From Helicobacter burdigaliensis (GTDB taxonomy: Bacteria > Campylobacterota > Campylobacteria > Campylobacterales > Helicobacteraceae), in assembly GCF_003670295.1 (NCBI RefSeq), contig NZ_QXJG01000001.1, forward strand, positions 202,335 through 266,334: 64,000 bases of DNA. The letters are read 5' to 3'. Made by a program: the position numbers and the translations under genes. How positions within the stretch are numbered: the stretch's first letter is position 1; every line of letters starts with the position of its first letter. Below, in pieces: positions 35,312 through 44,560 of this stretch. Under the pieces are notes generated by a model, which worked only from the letters and a program-made list of their open reading frames with translations, ran no database searches and was not told the origin of the DNA.

Positions 35312-36343
35312 ATGGATTGCATTAATCTACCAACTTACTCCATTCATTTTGGAGCGCTTCCTAAGCTTTCTTGGAATGGAAAAGTTTTAATCATTACAAA
35401 TCCTAAAATTTCTGGTTTGCATTTAAAAAGACTTTTGGAGAATCTTGATGCTTGCGAAATTTATTGCATTTGTTTGCAGGATGGAGAAAAATACAAAAAT
35501 CTTAGTAGCATTGAAACAATTTTAGAAGCTGCTTTCAATCATCGCTTAAACCGCAACTCTTTAATGATTGCACTAGGAGGAGGCGTTATAGGAGATATGG
35601 TAGGATTTGCAGCGGGTATTTTTATGCGAGGTATCCCCTATATTCAAATCCCAACCACTCTACTCTCTCAAGTAGATTCAAGTGTGGGTGGCAAAACAGG
35701 CATTAATAATAGCTTTGGTAAAAATCTCATCGGACTTTTTAATCCTCCAAAAGCCGTTTATATAGATACACACTTTTTACAAACCCTACCTAATCGGGAA
35801 TTGAATGCTGGAATAGCTGAGATTATCAAAATGGCTATTTGTTTTGATAAAGATTTTTTTAAATTCTTGCAAAATGCGGATTTACAAAATATAAATATCT
35901 TGCAAGAAGTAATTTATAAAGCGGTTAGTATCAAAGCTAAAGTTGTCTTAGAAGATGAAAAAGAAAAAGGAATAAGAGCGGCTTTAAACTATGGTCATAC
36001 CTTTGGTCATATTATTGAAAAACTAGGTAATTTCAATCAATTTCTACATGGAGAAGCAGTAAGCATAGGAATGATGATGGCAAACACGCTTGCTTTAAAA
36101 CTAAATCTTATCTCAAAAGAAGAATTTATAGAGATTAAAAACCTCCTTTGCAAATTCAATCTTCCCATTACCTATAAAATCAAAGATATAAAAACTTTTT
36201 ACTCTTATTTCTTTTTAGATAAAAAAAGTTTAGACAACACTATAAAATTTATTTTACCCAACAAAATAGGTAATTTCATTATAAAAGACGATGTTGCAGA
36301 AGATTTACTTTTAGAAATTTTAGAGAGTTTTCAATGCGATTAA
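35312..36343 (+). CDS. aroB: 3-dehydroquinate synthase
   Basis: AroB is the second shikimate-pathway enzyme, turning DAHP into dehydroquinate with NAD and a metal. The 343-aa frame has the NAD loop LQDGEKYKN and the signature GGGVIGDMVGFAAG near residue 90. PTTLLSQVDSSVGGKTGINN follows near 121-140, and the metal ligands lie in LNYGHTFGHIIE and HGEAVSIGM near 225-255. AAAGGTGG is directly upstream. It overlaps the channel gene by ten bases and starts a conserved block matching H. pylori HP0283-HP0287 as I recall it. Confidence 0.96.
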   Translation: MDCINLPTYSIHFGALPKLSWNGKVLIITNPKISGLHLKRLLENLDACEIYCICLQDGEKYKNLSSIETILEAAFNHRLNRNSLMIALGGGVIGDMVGFAAGIFMRGIPYIQIPTTLLSQVDSSVGGKTGINNSFGKNLIGLFNPPKAVYIDTHFLQTLPNRELNAGIAEIIKMAICFDKDFFKFLQNADLQNINILQEVIYKAVSIKAKVVLEDEKEKGIRAALNYGHTFGHIIEKLGNFNQFLHGEAVSIGMMMANTLALKLNLISKEEFIEIKNLLCKFNLPITYKIKDIKTFYSYFFLDKKSLDNTIKFILPNKIGNFIIKDDVAEDLLLEILESFQCD

Positions 36344-37989
36344 TTAAATTACTTTTTTTTATTCTTGCTTCATTATGTTTACTAAAAGCAGATGTTTTTA
36401 GCAATGATCTAAAGCAAATCAAACTATTAGATGATAAAATTAATAAAATCAATCTTATTTTAAACAATCCTAATAATGTTTGGATGAAAAAATATTCTAA
36501 TTATGTAGCCTATAAACAAATTATTTATTCTTTAAATAAAACACAAGCTGAAATTGCACAACTTGAAAATAAGCATTTAAGTATAGAAGAGCAAAATCAT
36601 CTTTCTAATTTGCAAAGAAGCTTAAATACGCTAGAGCAACAAAAAGGACTTTTAGCTCCATTTAAAGATGCACCCTTTAGCGAATTAATCCAACCCCATG
36701 ATTTAAAAGATATGCCCTCTGTAACCAACCCTATTCTTATCATTCAAGCTTTTTCTTATATCAAACTCATTAACCAAGAACAAGAGCGTTTAGAGCGTAA
36801 TTTTACTGATTTAGAAAATAATCTAAAACAATTAAAAGAAAAAGATATGCTTTTAAAAGAGCTGCTAACTTTTTATAGCAACAAAGAATACAAAGAAAAA
36901 CTCTTGCAAATTTGTAGCAAAGATTATTGTCTTTTCTCAAATGAAGCTGAAGTAAAACTTGCTATAAAAGACAATATTTTAGCCTTAGAAGAGCTTCAAT
37001 CTGCTAAAAATATTTTTAATACTACATTAGAGATTTTTACAAAAAATCGTGATGAAAATATCTCTAACCTAAAAGAACAGATTAAAAATCAAATCATAAA
37101 AGGCGCTTATATAGGCTTTTCTATTTTATTTCTTTTTGCACTTGCTTTGTTTGTGAAGGTAGGTGTAAGAAAATATATTCACGACAATGAAAGAATCTAC
37201 ACCACCAATAAAATTATTAATTTTTTAAATATTACTTTGGTGATTCTTATTTTACTCTTTGCATATTTAGACAATGTTACTTACCTTGTAACCGTGCTTG
37301 GATTTGCTTCAGCGGGTTTAGCCATCGCTATGAAAGATTGGTTTATGTCTTTGCTTGGCTGGATTGTTATTGTTGTAGGGGGTGCTGTGCATGTAGGGGA
37401 TCGTATCAAAGTAATTAAAGAAGGTGCTACTTATGTAGGAGATGTTTTAGATATTTCTATTTTACGCATTACAATCTATGAAGATATTACACTTACAAGC
37501 TATATGGAAAATAGACGCGCTGGAAGGATTGTCTTTATCCCTAATAACTTTATTTTTACTACAATGTTTTCCAACTATTCACACGGAGGACTTAAAACTG
37601 TGTGGGATGGGATTGACTTTACCATTACTTTTCAATCCGATCATGCAAGAGCTTGCCATATTGCTAGAGAATGTGCCAAAAAATATGCCAAAGGCTATAC
37701 AGAATCTACAAAAAGACAATTTAATAAAATGCGTGATAAATTCTCACTAAAAAATACAAATGTAGAGCCTCGCGTTTTTAGCCTTTTAGAACCTAATGGA
37801 ATAAGAATTTCTGTATGGTATCTCACAAATACTTATGCTACTTTAGCACTTAGAAGTAGCATAAGTGCTGAAATTATTGACGCAATTTTAAAAGAACCCA
37901 ATATCACAATAGCCTATCCTAGCACAACAGTTTATAGCGGAGGAGATATTTTACCTAAAACTGATGGCATTATTCCGCCTATTTCTTAA
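36334..37989 (+). CDS. Mechanosensitive channel, MscS family, with periplasmic coiled coil
   Basis: A 551-residue protein. A Sec-like N-terminus (MRLIKLLFFILASLCLLKA) leads into about 220 residues of periplasmic helix (QERLERNFTDLENNLKQLKEK). Three or four membrane segments follow near 250-360. The pore helix region is FASAGLAIAMKDWFMSLLGWIVIVVGGAVHVGDRIKV near 325-361, the MscS gate and beta-domain start. The large N-terminal domain resembles MscK-type channels in plan but is shorter. It releases solutes on hypo-osmotic shock. It overlaps the aroB end by ten bases. Confidence 0.88.
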   Translation: MRLIKLLFFILASLCLLKADVFSNDLKQIKLLDDKINKINLILNNPNNVWMKKYSNYVAYKQIIYSLNKTQAEIAQLENKHLSIEEQNHLSNLQRSLNTLEQQKGLLAPFKDAPFSELIQPHDLKDMPSVTNPILIIQAFSYIKLINQEQERLERNFTDLENNLKQLKEKDMLLKELLTFYSNKEYKEKLLQICSKDYCLFSNEAEVKLAIKDNILALEELQSAKNIFNTTLEIFTKNRDENISNLKEQIKNQIIKGAYIGFSILFLFALALFVKVGVRKYIHDNERIYTTNKIINFLNITLVILILLFAYLDNVTYLVTVLGFASAGLAIAMKDWFMSLLGWIVIVVGGAVHVGDRIKVIKEGATYVGDVLDISILRITIYEDITLTSYMENRRAGRIVFIPNNFIFTTMFSNYSHGGLKTVWDGIDFTITFQSDHARACHIARECAKKYAKGYTESTKRQFNKMRDKFSLKNTNVEPRVFSLLEPNGIRISVWYLTNTYATLALRSSISAEIIDAILKEPNITIAYPSTTVYSGGDILPKTDGIIPPIS

Positions 37990-37998
37990 AGGATAAAT

Positions 37999-39279
37999 AT
38001 GAATAATCAAAATAAGCCAAAAGTCTATTTCAAAACTTTTGGTTGCAGGACAAATCTTTTTGATACACAAGTGATGATAAATTCTTTATCTGACTTTTCT
38101 CACACTCCTTATGAAGAAGAGAGTGATATTGTGGTAGTAAATTCCTGCACCGTTACAAATGGAGCTGATAGTGGCGTTAGAAACTATGTTAATCGCTTGC
38201 AAAATGAAGGAAAAAGAATCTATTTTACAGGTTGCGGAGTAAAAACGCAAGGCAAAGAACTTTTTGATAAAGGGCTTGTTTTTGGTGTTTTTGGACATTC
38301 TTTGAAAGAAAAAATCAATGAACTTTTAAATGCTAAAGACTCCTTTTTAGATGAAGGGAATTTAAATAGCCTTGATAGCACAATTATTACAGAATTTGTT
38401 GGCAAAAGTCGTGCTTTTATTAAGATTCAAGAGGGTTGTGATTTTGCTTGTTCTTATTGCATTATCCCAAGCGTTAGAGGCAAAGCGCGTAGCTTTGAAT
38501 TAAAAAAAATACTAGAACAAATTAATATTTTATCCCAAAATGGCTTTAGTGAATTTATCCTAACAGGCACAAATATGGGAAGTTGGGGCAAAGATATTGG
38601 AGAAGATTTAAGCACACTCATTAAAGAAATTTGTCAAATTGATGGCGTAGTGCGTCTAAGACTTGGAAGTTTAGAACCCTCACAAATTAATGAATCTTTT
38701 TTAGAGCTTTTAGACAATAACAAAATTGAAAGGCATTTGCATATCGCACTCCAACACACCTCTCCTTTTATGCTAAAGCTTATGAATCGCCAAAATACTT
38801 ATGAAAAAGATTTGGAGCTTTTTAACTTCCTAGCACAAAAAGGATTCGCACTTGGAAGCGATTATATCATCGGACACCCACAAGAGAGTGAAGAAGTTTG
38901 GCAAGAAGCATTAGAAAATTTTAAAGCACTTCCCATTACGCATTTGCATAGCTTTATTTATAGCAAAAGAGATAATACAAAATCCGCACTTCTTAAAGCA
39001 GATGTTCCTGGAAATATTGCTAGGATTCGCAAGCAAATGCTAGAGCAAATCACAAAAGATAATAATTTCACCTTAAGAAAAAAACTAGAAAAAAATAAAA
39101 CCCCTTTAAAAGTTTTGATTGAAGATGTCAAGGAGAATAAAGAGGGTTTTATACTTCTTGGTTTAGATGAATATTATAACAAAATAGAAATTCACTCACA
39201 AAATTTCTTCAAAAAAGATACTTGGCTAGAAATCAAACATTTTAATGCCAAAGAGGACAAAAATTATGCAGAAATTTAA
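37999..39279 (+). CDS. mtaB: tRNA t6A37 methylthiotransferase (MiaB/MtaB family)
   Basis: A 426-residue radical SAM methylthiotransferase. The N-terminal UPF0004 domain has TFGCRTNLFDTQ and VNSCTVTNGAD with its three cluster cysteines (third in FTGCGVKTQ). The radical SAM motif is GCDFACSYCIIPSVRG near residues 147-162, and a TRAM-like end follows. The protein is of the MtaB (YqeV) type that adds a methylthio group to t6A at position 37 of tRNA. It starts nine bases after the channel gene and overlaps the FtsH-like gene by 14. Confidence 0.9.
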   Translation: MNNQNKPKVYFKTFGCRTNLFDTQVMINSLSDFSHTPYEEESDIVVVNSCTVTNGADSGVRNYVNRLQNEGKRIYFTGCGVKTQGKELFDKGLVFGVFGHSLKEKINELLNAKDSFLDEGNLNSLDSTIITEFVGKSRAFIKIQEGCDFACSYCIIPSVRGKARSFELKKILEQINILSQNGFSEFILTGTNMGSWGKDIGEDLSTLIKEICQIDGVVRLRLGSLEPSQINESFLELLDNNKIERHLHIALQHTSPFMLKLMNRQNTYEKDLELFNFLAQKGFALGSDYIIGHPQESEEVWQEALENFKALPITHLHSFIYSKRDNTKSALLKADVPGNIARIRKQMLEQITKDNNFTLRKKLEKNKTPLKVLIEDVKENKEGFILLGLDEYYNKIEIHSQNFFKKDTWLEIKHFNAKEDKNYAEI

Positions 39280-40927
39280 AGGCTTAGCATTTGCAATTTT
39301 AACTTGCTTATTTGCTCTTTTGCTCTTCTTTTTCTTTGTGAATAAAGACAAAAGCGAGCTTATAAGCTCCACACAACTTTTAAACCTAACCCAAAACAAC
39401 CTCCCACAAAATGCAAAAATAAAAGGGGATTATCTCTATTTTGAATTAGAAAATACTCCCTATAAAATCGCAAAAGATAGCATTGATTTACAAGAATTTG
39501 GCAAGAAAACTCCTATTTCCATTATAAAAGAAAATAATAATTTAAATCTCTTTATTCTAGGTGGGATTTTAATCTTTATTATCCTTCTACTTCTTTGGCA
39601 AAAAAAACCAAAACAAGCATATAGCAACACACCCACAAAAATACAAAACCCCATAGCAAAAGAATATGCAAACAATGCTTTTGATTTATACAAAATTAAA
39701 CCTATGATTTCTAATCTTAGCTTTGAAGATGTAGCAGGGATTAGTGAAGCAAAAGGCGAGCTTGAAGAAATTATTGACTATCTAAAAAATCCACAAAAAT
39801 ATCAAGATTTTGGGCTAAAACTTCCAAAAGGAGTGCTTTTAATTGGACCTCCTGGAGTTGGAAAAACTCTTATAGCAAAAGCAGTTGCTGGGGAAGCTAA
39901 AGTGCCTTTTTTTTATCAAAGCGGTGCAAGTTTTGTGCAAATTTATGTAGGAATGGGTGCTAAAAAAGTGAGCGATTTATTCACAAAAGCAAAACTCAAT
40001 GCCCCCTCTATCATCTTTATTGATGAAATTGATGCAGTAGGTAAAGCAAGGGGTGGTGGAAGAAATGATGAGCGAGAAGCCACACTCAATCAACTTTTAA
40101 CAGAAATGGACGGCTTTGAAGATAGTAGCGGTGTGATTGTGATTGGAGCAACAAACAATATAGAATCTATGGATGAAGCACTTCTTAGAAGCGGGAGATT
40201 TGATAGGCGCGTATATGTAGAGCTCCCAAACCTAAAAGAACGCATCAAAATTTTACAAGTGCATTCAAGAAATAAAACTTGCGATTTTAATTATGAAGAA
40301 GTCGCAAGACATTGTGTAGGATTTAGTGGAGCCGATCTTGCTTCTTTGCTAAATGAAGCAGGATTAGTCGCACTCAAGCGTAATTCTAAAATCATCACTC
40401 AAGAAGATGTGCTTAGTGTAAAAAATAAAATCATTCTAGGCACCAAAAAGAAACTAACCCTAGAAAATAAAGAAAAAGAAATACTAGCCTATTATAAAGC
40501 CGCAAAAGCATTTGCTAATTACTATTTTGGATTTTCTTTTGATAAAATTTCACTCAGCAATGAAGAACACAAACAAAGCCAAAAAGAGCTTTCTAGTAAA
40601 AATGAACTTACTAATCAGCTTAAAGTCCTACTTTCTGGAATTGCAGCATTAGAGCTTCTTTATAATGAAAAATATACTTATGCAAAAGAAGATTTAAAAG
40701 AAGCCAAAATTCTTGCAGAAAAAATGATAGAAAATTATGGAATGGGAGAGTTTTTAGTAGGAAAACAAGAAGATTGTGTGCTTTTACTAGAAGAATGTAA
40801 AAAACAAATGTATGACTTTTTTAAAAATTATCAAAAACAACTCCAAGCCATCGCACTAAAACTTTTAGAAGAAGAAAAAATAGATTATACTGAAATTGAA
40901 ACTATTATAAATAGGCAATTTATTTGA
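39266..40927 (+). CDS. FtsH-like AAA+ membrane protein lacking the protease motif
   Basis: A 553-residue FtsH homologue; start at ATG 39266 with AGGA eight bases before it. Two membrane helices (about 4-25 and 92-110) flank a short periplasmic part. The AAA domain is intact: Walker A GPPGVGKT near 195, Walker B IIFIDEID near 250, pore loop near FVQIYVGMG, and the arginine-finger region [10 protein letters not shown] near 307-316. Where FtsH has HEAGH, this protein reads YYKAAKAF near 408-415, so the zinc ligands are gone. It should act as an ATP-driven unfoldase or assembly factor, not a protease, like the FtsHi proteins of chloroplasts. A normal FtsH is presumably elsewhere. Confidence 0.88.
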   Translation: MQKFKGLAFAILTCLFALLLFFFFVNKDKSELISSTQLLNLTQNNLPQNAKIKGDYLYFELENTPYKIAKDSIDLQEFGKKTPISIIKENNNLNLFILGGILIFIILLLLWQKKPKQAYSNTPTKIQNPIAKEYANNAFDLYKIKPMISNLSFEDVAGISEAKGELEEIIDYLKNPQKYQDFGLKLPKGVLLIGPPGVGKTLIAKAVAGEAKVPFFYQSGASFVQIYVGMGAKKVSDLFTKAKLNAPSIIFIDEIDAVGKARGGGRNDEREATLNQLLTEMDGFEDSSGVIVIGATNNIESMDEALLRSGRFDRRVYVELPNLKERIKILQVHSRNKTCDFNYEEVARHCVGFSGADLASLLNEAGLVALKRNSKIITQEDVLSVKNKIILGTKKKLTLENKEKEILAYYKAAKAFANYYFGFSFDKISLSNEEHKQSQKELSSKNELTNQLKVLLSGIAALELLYNEKYTYAKEDLKEAKILAEKMIENYGMGEFLVGKQEDCVLLLEECKKQMYDFFKNYQKQLQAIALKLLEEEKIDYTEIETIINRQFI

Positions 40928-41247
40928 AAATATTTGGCAATCCTCCTTTTAAGCTCCCTGCTTCCTTTAAGGGGGAATTTAACATACTGGGAATAGAGGA
41001 TAAATGCAAAGAAGCTTGTATTTTTGCCTATCAAAACCTAAAACAAACAAAACGCGTTCAAACCCTAATCTTAATAGAACCCAAAGAAAATCTACCCTTT
41101 TTAAAAGAGATAAAGGACACAAAATGCAAAATTTATTTTTTTTTAAAAGAGAGGGATTTCAAGGAAGCAAAAAAATATGCTCCCTATGGAATTGTATTTT
41201 TGTCTAATACGCCCGTGGCTTTTTACAATCTATTTCAATCTCTTTAG
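40924..41247 (+). CDS. Small conserved protein after the FtsH-like gene
   Basis: A 107-residue soluble protein. The start is TTG 40924, overlapping the TGA of the FtsH-like gene; no ATG is in frame nearby. It has alternating helix and strand (IEPKENLPFLKEIKD, KIYFFLKERDFKEAKKYAPYGIVFL), in the style of a small Rossmann-like domain. I recognise no named family. The position matches the last gene of the H. pylori HP0283-HP0287 block as I recall it. The last 44 bases overlap the convergent exported gene at 41204. Confidence 0.7.
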   Translation: MKIFGNPPFKLPASFKGEFNILGIEDKCKEACIFAYQNLKQTKRVQTLILIEPKENLPFLKEIKDTKCKIYFFLKERDFKEAKKYAPYGIVFLSNTPVAFYNLFQSL

Positions 41248-41539
41248 CTATGGGTAAATCCCTGTTATCTAAAAGGTGATATATTTTAATTTCTACAAAT
41301 ATATCCTTTGTTAAATCTTTGAAAGTTCCATATTTATCACTGCCAAAAGGACCACAATTATCCATATCAATTTCTGTATTTGGCATCACTTTTACACTAA
41401 GTCTCTCTCCATAAATAGAATCTACTTCAATAATTTTACTTTCATTATTGGCATTTACAATCACGCCTTCTAATTTAAAATATTTTGCAAAAGCCATAGT
41501 ATTTAAAAGTATAAAGCCTATAAAAAATATCCTAATCAT
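41204..41539 (-). CDS. Exported small beta protein, twin copy B
   Basis: A 111-residue protein with a Sec signal (MIRIFFIGFILLNTMAFA). The mature part shares a plan with its upstream neighbour. There is an early G(V/Q)I(V/M)N(A/V)N repeat, an MPNTEIDMDNCGPFGSD stretch near 55-71 and an end at EIEIDCKKPRAY. Two cysteines in matching positions in both could form a disulfide. The OB-like strand pattern with a bound charged loop resembles DUF5666-type proteins, but I do not assign it. It lies three bases after copy A, so this is a tandem duplication in one operon. Confidence 0.7.
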   Translation of the reverse strand: MIRIFFIGFILLNTMAFAKYFKLEGVIVNANNESKIIEVDSIYGERLSVKVMPNTEIDMDNCGPFGSDKYGTFKDLTKDIFVEIKIYHLLDNRDLPIAKEIEIDCKKPRAY

Positions 41540-41542
41540 CTA

Positions 41543-41875
41543 TTAATACGCTCTGTGTCCACATTTCCATTCAATTTCTTTTGCACCCAAAGTTCCATCT
41601 GCTTGTGGGATTGCATCTACTTGCACAAACATTCCAGGCTTTAAAGCTACAAATTTTTCATGTGTATCATTGCCAAACATTCCACAATCATCACCTTTGA
41701 TTTCAGTATAAGGAAACACCTTAATCACAACATTACCATTCATTCCTGAAAGAGTAATTGTTTTATTTACATCATTTACATTCATAATTTGTCCGCTAAT
41801 ATCCATATCACTATCTGCAAATGCAGGAACTACGCACATTCCTAAAAGACAAACTTTTGCTAAAAACTTTTTCAT
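41543..41875 (-). CDS. Exported small beta protein, twin copy A
   Basis: A 110-residue protein with a Sec signal (MKKFLAKVCLLGMCVVPAFA). The mature part reads ISGQIMNVNDVNKTITLSG, then KVFPYTEIKGDDCGMFGNDTHEKF, and ends EIEWKCGHRAY. Copy B has the same order of motifs and the same two late cysteines. Asp, His and Asn near the DDCGMFGND loop might bind a metal; this is inference. AAGGAG precedes the ATG. A divergent promoter region of about 100 bases separates it from dus. Confidence 0.7.
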   Translation of the reverse strand: MKKFLAKVCLLGMCVVPAFADSDMDISGQIMNVNDVNKTITLSGMNGNVVIKVFPYTEIKGDDCGMFGNDTHEKFVALKPGMFVQVDAIPQADGTLGAKEIEWKCGHRAY

Positions 41876-41978
41876 TGATTTCTCCTTGTAACTTTTATAA
41901 AGAACTTTTGTATTTTAATAAAACTTTGTGTGTTTTTTGTTAAGATTGCAAATTTATTTTAATGTTTTAAGGATAATT

Positions 41979-42926
41979 TTGAATATTATAAAAGAAAATA
42001 CCCTAATGATGGCACCTCTAGCAGGTTATAGCGATCTCCCTTTTAGAGAAGTTGTTAAAAAATTTGGTGCAGATATCACAGTTAGCGAGATGATTAGCGT
42101 GCATGCTCTAGCCTATCAAAACAAAAAAACTCTCAAAATGGTAGAAAAATCTCCACTAGAAAATCCTTTTGCCTTGCAAATTGCAGGAAATGATTTAGAG
42201 ATTATCAAAAAAGCAGTGGAACAAATCAATCTTTTTAAAGATTCTATACAAATCTTAGATTTAAATTGCGGTTGCCCTGCTCCAAAAGTCTCTCATCATG
42301 GAAGCGGAAGCTCTCTTTTAAAAGATTTAGATAAATTAGTAAATATTTTAAAACTCTTAAGAGAAGTGAGCCTTTTGCCCTTTTTAAGCGTGAAAGTGCG
42401 ACTAGGATTTGATAAAAAAATTCCACAAGAAATTGCTAATGCCCTAAATGATGCTCCTATTGATTATGTAGTCGTGCATGGAAGGACTAAAAGCGATGGA
42501 TACAAAAAAGATAAGATTGATTATGCCTCCATTGCTTTAATGAAGCAAATCTTAAAATGCCCTCTTATTGCAAATGGGGAAATTACTTCTAAAGAAGTCG
42601 CACAAAAAGTTAAAGAGCAAACCGGTGCGGATGGTTTGATGATAGGAAGGGCTGCGATTGAAAAACCTTGGATTTTCACACAAATTAAAGAAGGTTTAGA
42701 AGAATCACTAAATTTACGCAAAAAAGTTATTTTAGAGCATTTTGATAGAAGTATAGAATTTAGAGGGGATTATGGAGTGATTATGTTTAGAAAAAATCTT
42801 CATGCCTATTCTAAAGGCTTAAGGGGAGCAAGTGATTTTAGAAATCTTGCAAACACCCTAACTTGCCCAAAAGAAACGCGTAAAGTTATTGAAGACTTCT
42901 TTGATACTACTGATTTTGAATCTTAG
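41979..42926 (+). CDS. dus: tRNA-dihydrouridine synthase
   Basis: A 315-residue FMN enzyme that reduces uridines in tRNA D-loops. I place the start at TTG 41979 ([19 protein letters not shown]), with AAGGA five bases before it; the open frame to 41928 is upstream leader. [14 protein letters not shown] holds the FMN entry. [22 protein letters not shown] near 85-106 has the catalytic Cys, and [18 protein letters not shown] near 213-230 binds the phosphate. The DusB group is the closest by eye. Its end overlaps the convergent chemoreceptor gene by four bases. Confidence 0.92.
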   Translation: MNIIKENTLMMAPLAGYSDLPFREVVKKFGADITVSEMISVHALAYQNKKTLKMVEKSPLENPFALQIAGNDLEIIKKAVEQINLFKDSIQILDLNCGCPAPKVSHHGSGSSLLKDLDKLVNILKLLREVSLLPFLSVKVRLGFDKKIPQEIANALNDAPIDYVVVHGRTKSDGYKKDKIDYASIALMKQILKCPLIANGEITSKEVAQKVKEQTGADGLMIGRAAIEKPWIFTQIKEGLEESLNLRKKVILEHFDRSIEFRGDYGVIMFRKNLHAYSKGLRGASDFRNLANTLTCPKETRKVIEDFFDTTDFES

Positions 42927-44512
42927 CATCTAAAAGAATCTAATTGTTTATCAAGCAAGTTTGCATTATTTGCAAGCTCCCTTGTAACTTTATCAATAAG
43001 TTGCACGCTTTTATTATTATCATAAGTCAAGCTCTCTATTTTCTCCACTTGCGCTAACACATTATGCACTGCACTTACAAGCTCATTTGTCTTTTGTAAA
43101 GAAGCGCTAGATTCTCTTACAGCTTCTTCTAGTGATTTTACACTTTCTTCTACAACCTCTCCACTTTGCATAGACATTTGTGTAATTTTAGAAGTATTTT
43201 CCACATTCTGTCGCATTACTTCATTAGCATCATTACTTGCTTGAATAATCAAATTTACAACCGCATTAATCTCGCCTAAACTCTTATGTGTGCGTTCTGC
43301 TAGCTTTCTCACTTCATCAGCGACAACCGCAAATCCACGCCCTGATTCTCCCGCTCTTGCTGCTTCAATACTTGCATTAAGTGCTAAAAGGCTCGTTTGA
43401 TCAGCTATTTCTGCGATGATTGTCAATACATCTTTAATCCTATTAGTATCTTGTGCATTTTGCGCTAAACGATCGGCTATTGCATGCTCTGTTGCCATAT
43501 TATTTTGCATTTCATCTGCCATTTTAAGTAGGAGTTTTTTAGTTTCTAAAAGCTCTTTAGAGGACTTTTTAATATCTTCTGCACTTGTTTCTACCAGCTT
43601 TGAAGAGACTTCTAGCATTTCTTCTATTTCTTTGCCTAGTTTTGTGCTCTCTTGTGTAACTTCTACACTTGTATAGATTCTTTTGTTAATTTGATTAGAA
43701 GCTTCAAAAAGACTATTTGCTTGTTGCTTGCTATAATGCGCCGAATCTTTTGCACTTTCAATAGTATCATGAATTTTTTGTATAAAATCATTGATATAAG
43801 AACTTGCTTTTGCGATTTCGTCTTTATTTTTAACAGGCAATCTTCGCGTCAAATCCCCCTCACCTTGTGAAATATCATAAGCAACATCTGCAAGCTTTTT
43901 GATAGGATTAAACACAAGATGATTAAAAACAAACAATAAAAAGAAAAGTGCTATCACGCTAAGCCCAAACATCCACAAAAATACTTCTCTTTTAACTGCA
44001 TTAGAGTTTTGCACAAGCTCCTTATCAGAAATCTGCATTTTCACGACACCCAATGGCTCACCTACTTGTGTGCTAACATGGCACATCACACAGGCTTCTT
44101 CTGCAACCACTGGTTTTAGCATTAAAAACCCACTATCTTTTTCATTCTTATAAGGGACGATTTTTTCTTTTTTGGTATTAAAAATATCCAAAATCTCCTT
44201 ATCTTCTGTAAAAGCGCTCGGCTTTTCCATAATCTCAATCACTTTTTGAGAGGGAAAAATCTCTAGTCCTCCCACTCCTTCAATCTTTTTAGAAGCCTCT
44301 ATGAAGCCATTAATCACTAAAGGATCTCCCGTATTCATAGCAAGCTTTAACCCCTCATACAATAAAGCATTTAATTTATTTAGCTCACTAGAAGAATTAT
44401 TTTTAGCAATATTATTAAAACCATTTTGCAAGTTTAAAAATACCATAGTAAAAAGTATCCCTAAAAACACAACTATCATAATAACGATTTTTGACTTGAT
44501 TGTCTGAAACAT
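42923..44512 (-). CDS. Methyl-accepting chemoreceptor with periplasmic c-type haem motif
   Basis: A 529-residue receptor: TM1 about 8-28, a periplasmic domain of 145 residues, TM2 about 177-200, HAMP (about 200-255), then the MCP hairpin with [21 protein letters not shown]. In the periplasmic domain CVMCH (141-145) is a CxxCH haem-c attachment motif, set in [20 protein letters not shown]. This resembles the DUF3365/Tll0287-like haem sensor fold. Such receptors could report on redox state, oxygen or nitric oxide. Next to it lies an orphan histidine kinase on the same strand, 48 bases upstream. Haem attachment is inference. Confidence 0.88.
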   Translation of the reverse strand: MFQTIKSKIVIMIVVFLGILFTMVFLNLQNGFNNIAKNNSSSELNKLNALLYEGLKLAMNTGDPLVINGFIEASKKIEGVGGLEIFPSQKVIEIMEKPSAFTEDKEILDIFNTKKEKIVPYKNEKDSGFLMLKPVVAEEACVMCHVSTQVGEPLGVVKMQISDKELVQNSNAVKREVFLWMFGLSVIALFFLLFVFNHLVFNPIKKLADVAYDISQGEGDLTRRLPVKNKDEIAKASSYINDFIQKIHDTIESAKDSAHYSKQQANSLFEASNQINKRIYTSVEVTQESTKLGKEIEEMLEVSSKLVETSAEDIKKSSKELLETKKLLLKMADEMQNNMATEHAIADRLAQNAQDTNRIKDVLTIIAEIADQTSLLALNASIEAARAGESGRGFAVVADEVRKLAERTHKSLGEINAVVNLIIQASNDANEVMRQNVENTSKITQMSMQSGEVVEESVKSLEEAVRESSASLQKTNELVSAVHNVLAQVEKIESLTYDNNKSVQLIDKVTRELANNANLLDKQLDSFRC

Positions 44513-44560
44513 AAAACTCCTTATATTTTTTAATACTTAATTATGATTATAGTGATTTTA

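Noticed and set aside
39266..40927. Calling this gene an active FtsH protease
   Set aside because: The HExxH zinc site is absent from the expected place and nowhere else in the C-terminal domain.
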